From NCBI GenBank assembly GCA_029262955.1, contig JAJCYL010000052.1:1-6867 (forward strand): a stretch of 6,867 nucleotides of DNA, written 5' to 3'. The stretch is from Cytophagales bacterium. GTDB taxonomy: Bacteria; Bacteroidota; Bacteroidia; Cytophagales; Cyclobacteriaceae. The notes below the pieces were generated by a model that saw nothing but the letters and a program-made list of their open reading frames with translations, made no database searches and was not told the DNA's origin. Below are positions 6,526 through 6,867 of the stretch, one piece after another. Each line of letters opens with the position of its first letter. Position 1 is the first letter of the stretch. The position numbers were made by a program, and so were the translations under genes.

Positions 6526-6867
6526 TGAGAAAATTCAATATTTTGTTATTGATTATCCTACCAATAGTGTTTTTTGATTGCGCTGAAAATTCTAATGTAG
6601 AAAAAGAAGGGCATAACCAAAAACCGAATATCGTTTTCATTTTCGCTGATGATCTTGGATATGGCGACATAGGTTGTTTTGGTGCTACAGATATTAAGAC
6701 ACCAAATATTGACCAGATAGCTAAACAAGGGATAAAATTCACAGAATTTTATTCGGCTTCACCGGTATGTAGTCCCTCAAGAGCGGGGCTACTTACCGGT
6801 AGAATGCCCCAGCGCATGGGTATTAATGCAGTATTCTTTCCAGATAGTTATACCGGTATGTCTCCGG
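6525..6867 (+). CDS. S1-family sulfatase (arylsulfatase-like), N-terminal 114 residues, cut by window end
   Basis: This is the start of a type I sulfatase, which would remove sulfate esters from the glycan handled by this PUL. ATG 6525 shares its A with the susD stop (TGATG), indicating translational coupling. After a hydrophobic signal sequence (~4-17) and Cys19, the sulfatase fold begins with PNIVFIFADDLGYGDIG (34-50), where Asp42-Asp43 should bind the calcium ion. CSPSR (82-86) matches the C-x-P-S-R motif whose Cys is oxidised to formylglycine, followed by AGLLTGRMPQRMG. The run through RMGINAVFFPDSYTGMSP resembles the arylsulfatase A/GALNS side of the family, from memory. The Cys19 context (FFDC) is a poor lipobox because Asp precedes the Cys, so lipidation is uncertain. 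The C-terminal catalytic residues and the S1 subfamily lie beyond the window. A Cys-type enzyme needs a formylglycine maturase, such as an anaerobic anSME, elsewhere in the genome. Confidence 0.95.
   Translation, partial: MRKFNILLLIILPIVFFDCAENSNVEKEGHNQKPNIVFIFADDLGYGDIGCFGATDIKTPNIDQIAKQGIKFTEFYSASPVCSPSRAGLLTGRMPQRMGINAVFFPDSYTGMSP

Noticed and set aside
6404..6742. 112-codon open frame on the minus strand across the susD-sulfatase border.
   Set aside because: Both + strand genes here are clear family members with conserved motifs; the reverse frame shows no domain and is taken as a shadow.

Overview
The window comes from a Bacteroidota genome, probably a marine or other sulfated-glycan-degrading member of the Cytophagales or a related order; the order-level guess is only inference. 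The phylum call rests on a SusC/SusD pair, a FecR-type anti-sigma factor with a C-terminal DUF4974-like domain, an STN domain on the SusC protein, AT-rich DNA, and start codons that mostly lack Shine-Dalgarno sequences. All genes are on the + strand and form the front end of a polysaccharide utilisation locus (PUL).

Layout: 1-296 is non-coding leader with a weak promoter candidate and a perfect 15-bp tandem repeat abutting the first start codon. 297-902 encodes an ECF sigma factor. 903-1111 is non-coding and holds three inverted repeats. 1112-2143 encodes a FecR-like anti-sigma factor with one membrane segment. 2144-2272 is non-coding with two hairpins in a row. 2273-5063 is a SusC-like TonB-dependent transporter gene that is broken. 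Its N-terminal part (signal peptide, STN, carboxypeptidase-like domain, plug, first part of the barrel) runs to about 4180. Its C-terminal barrel part starts in another frame at about 4182. About 200 residues of mid-barrel appear to be missing at the join. 5092-6525 is an intact SusD-like lipoprotein. 6525-6867 is the start of an S1-family sulfatase, cut by the window end, whose start codon shares one base with the susD stop.

Expected workings (family knowledge): SusD captures a glycan at the cell surface and SusC imports it. The STN domain of a substrate-engaged SusC contacts FecR in the periplasm, FecR releases the ECF sigma factor, and the sigma factor raises transcription of susC, susD and downstream enzymes. 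The sulfatase implies a sulfated glycan. As read here, the transporter could not form a normal 22-strand barrel, so either the PUL is decaying or the sequence carries an assembly error at about 4175-4190. I found no clearly new system; the broken transporter and the intergenic repeats are the points most worth a second look.
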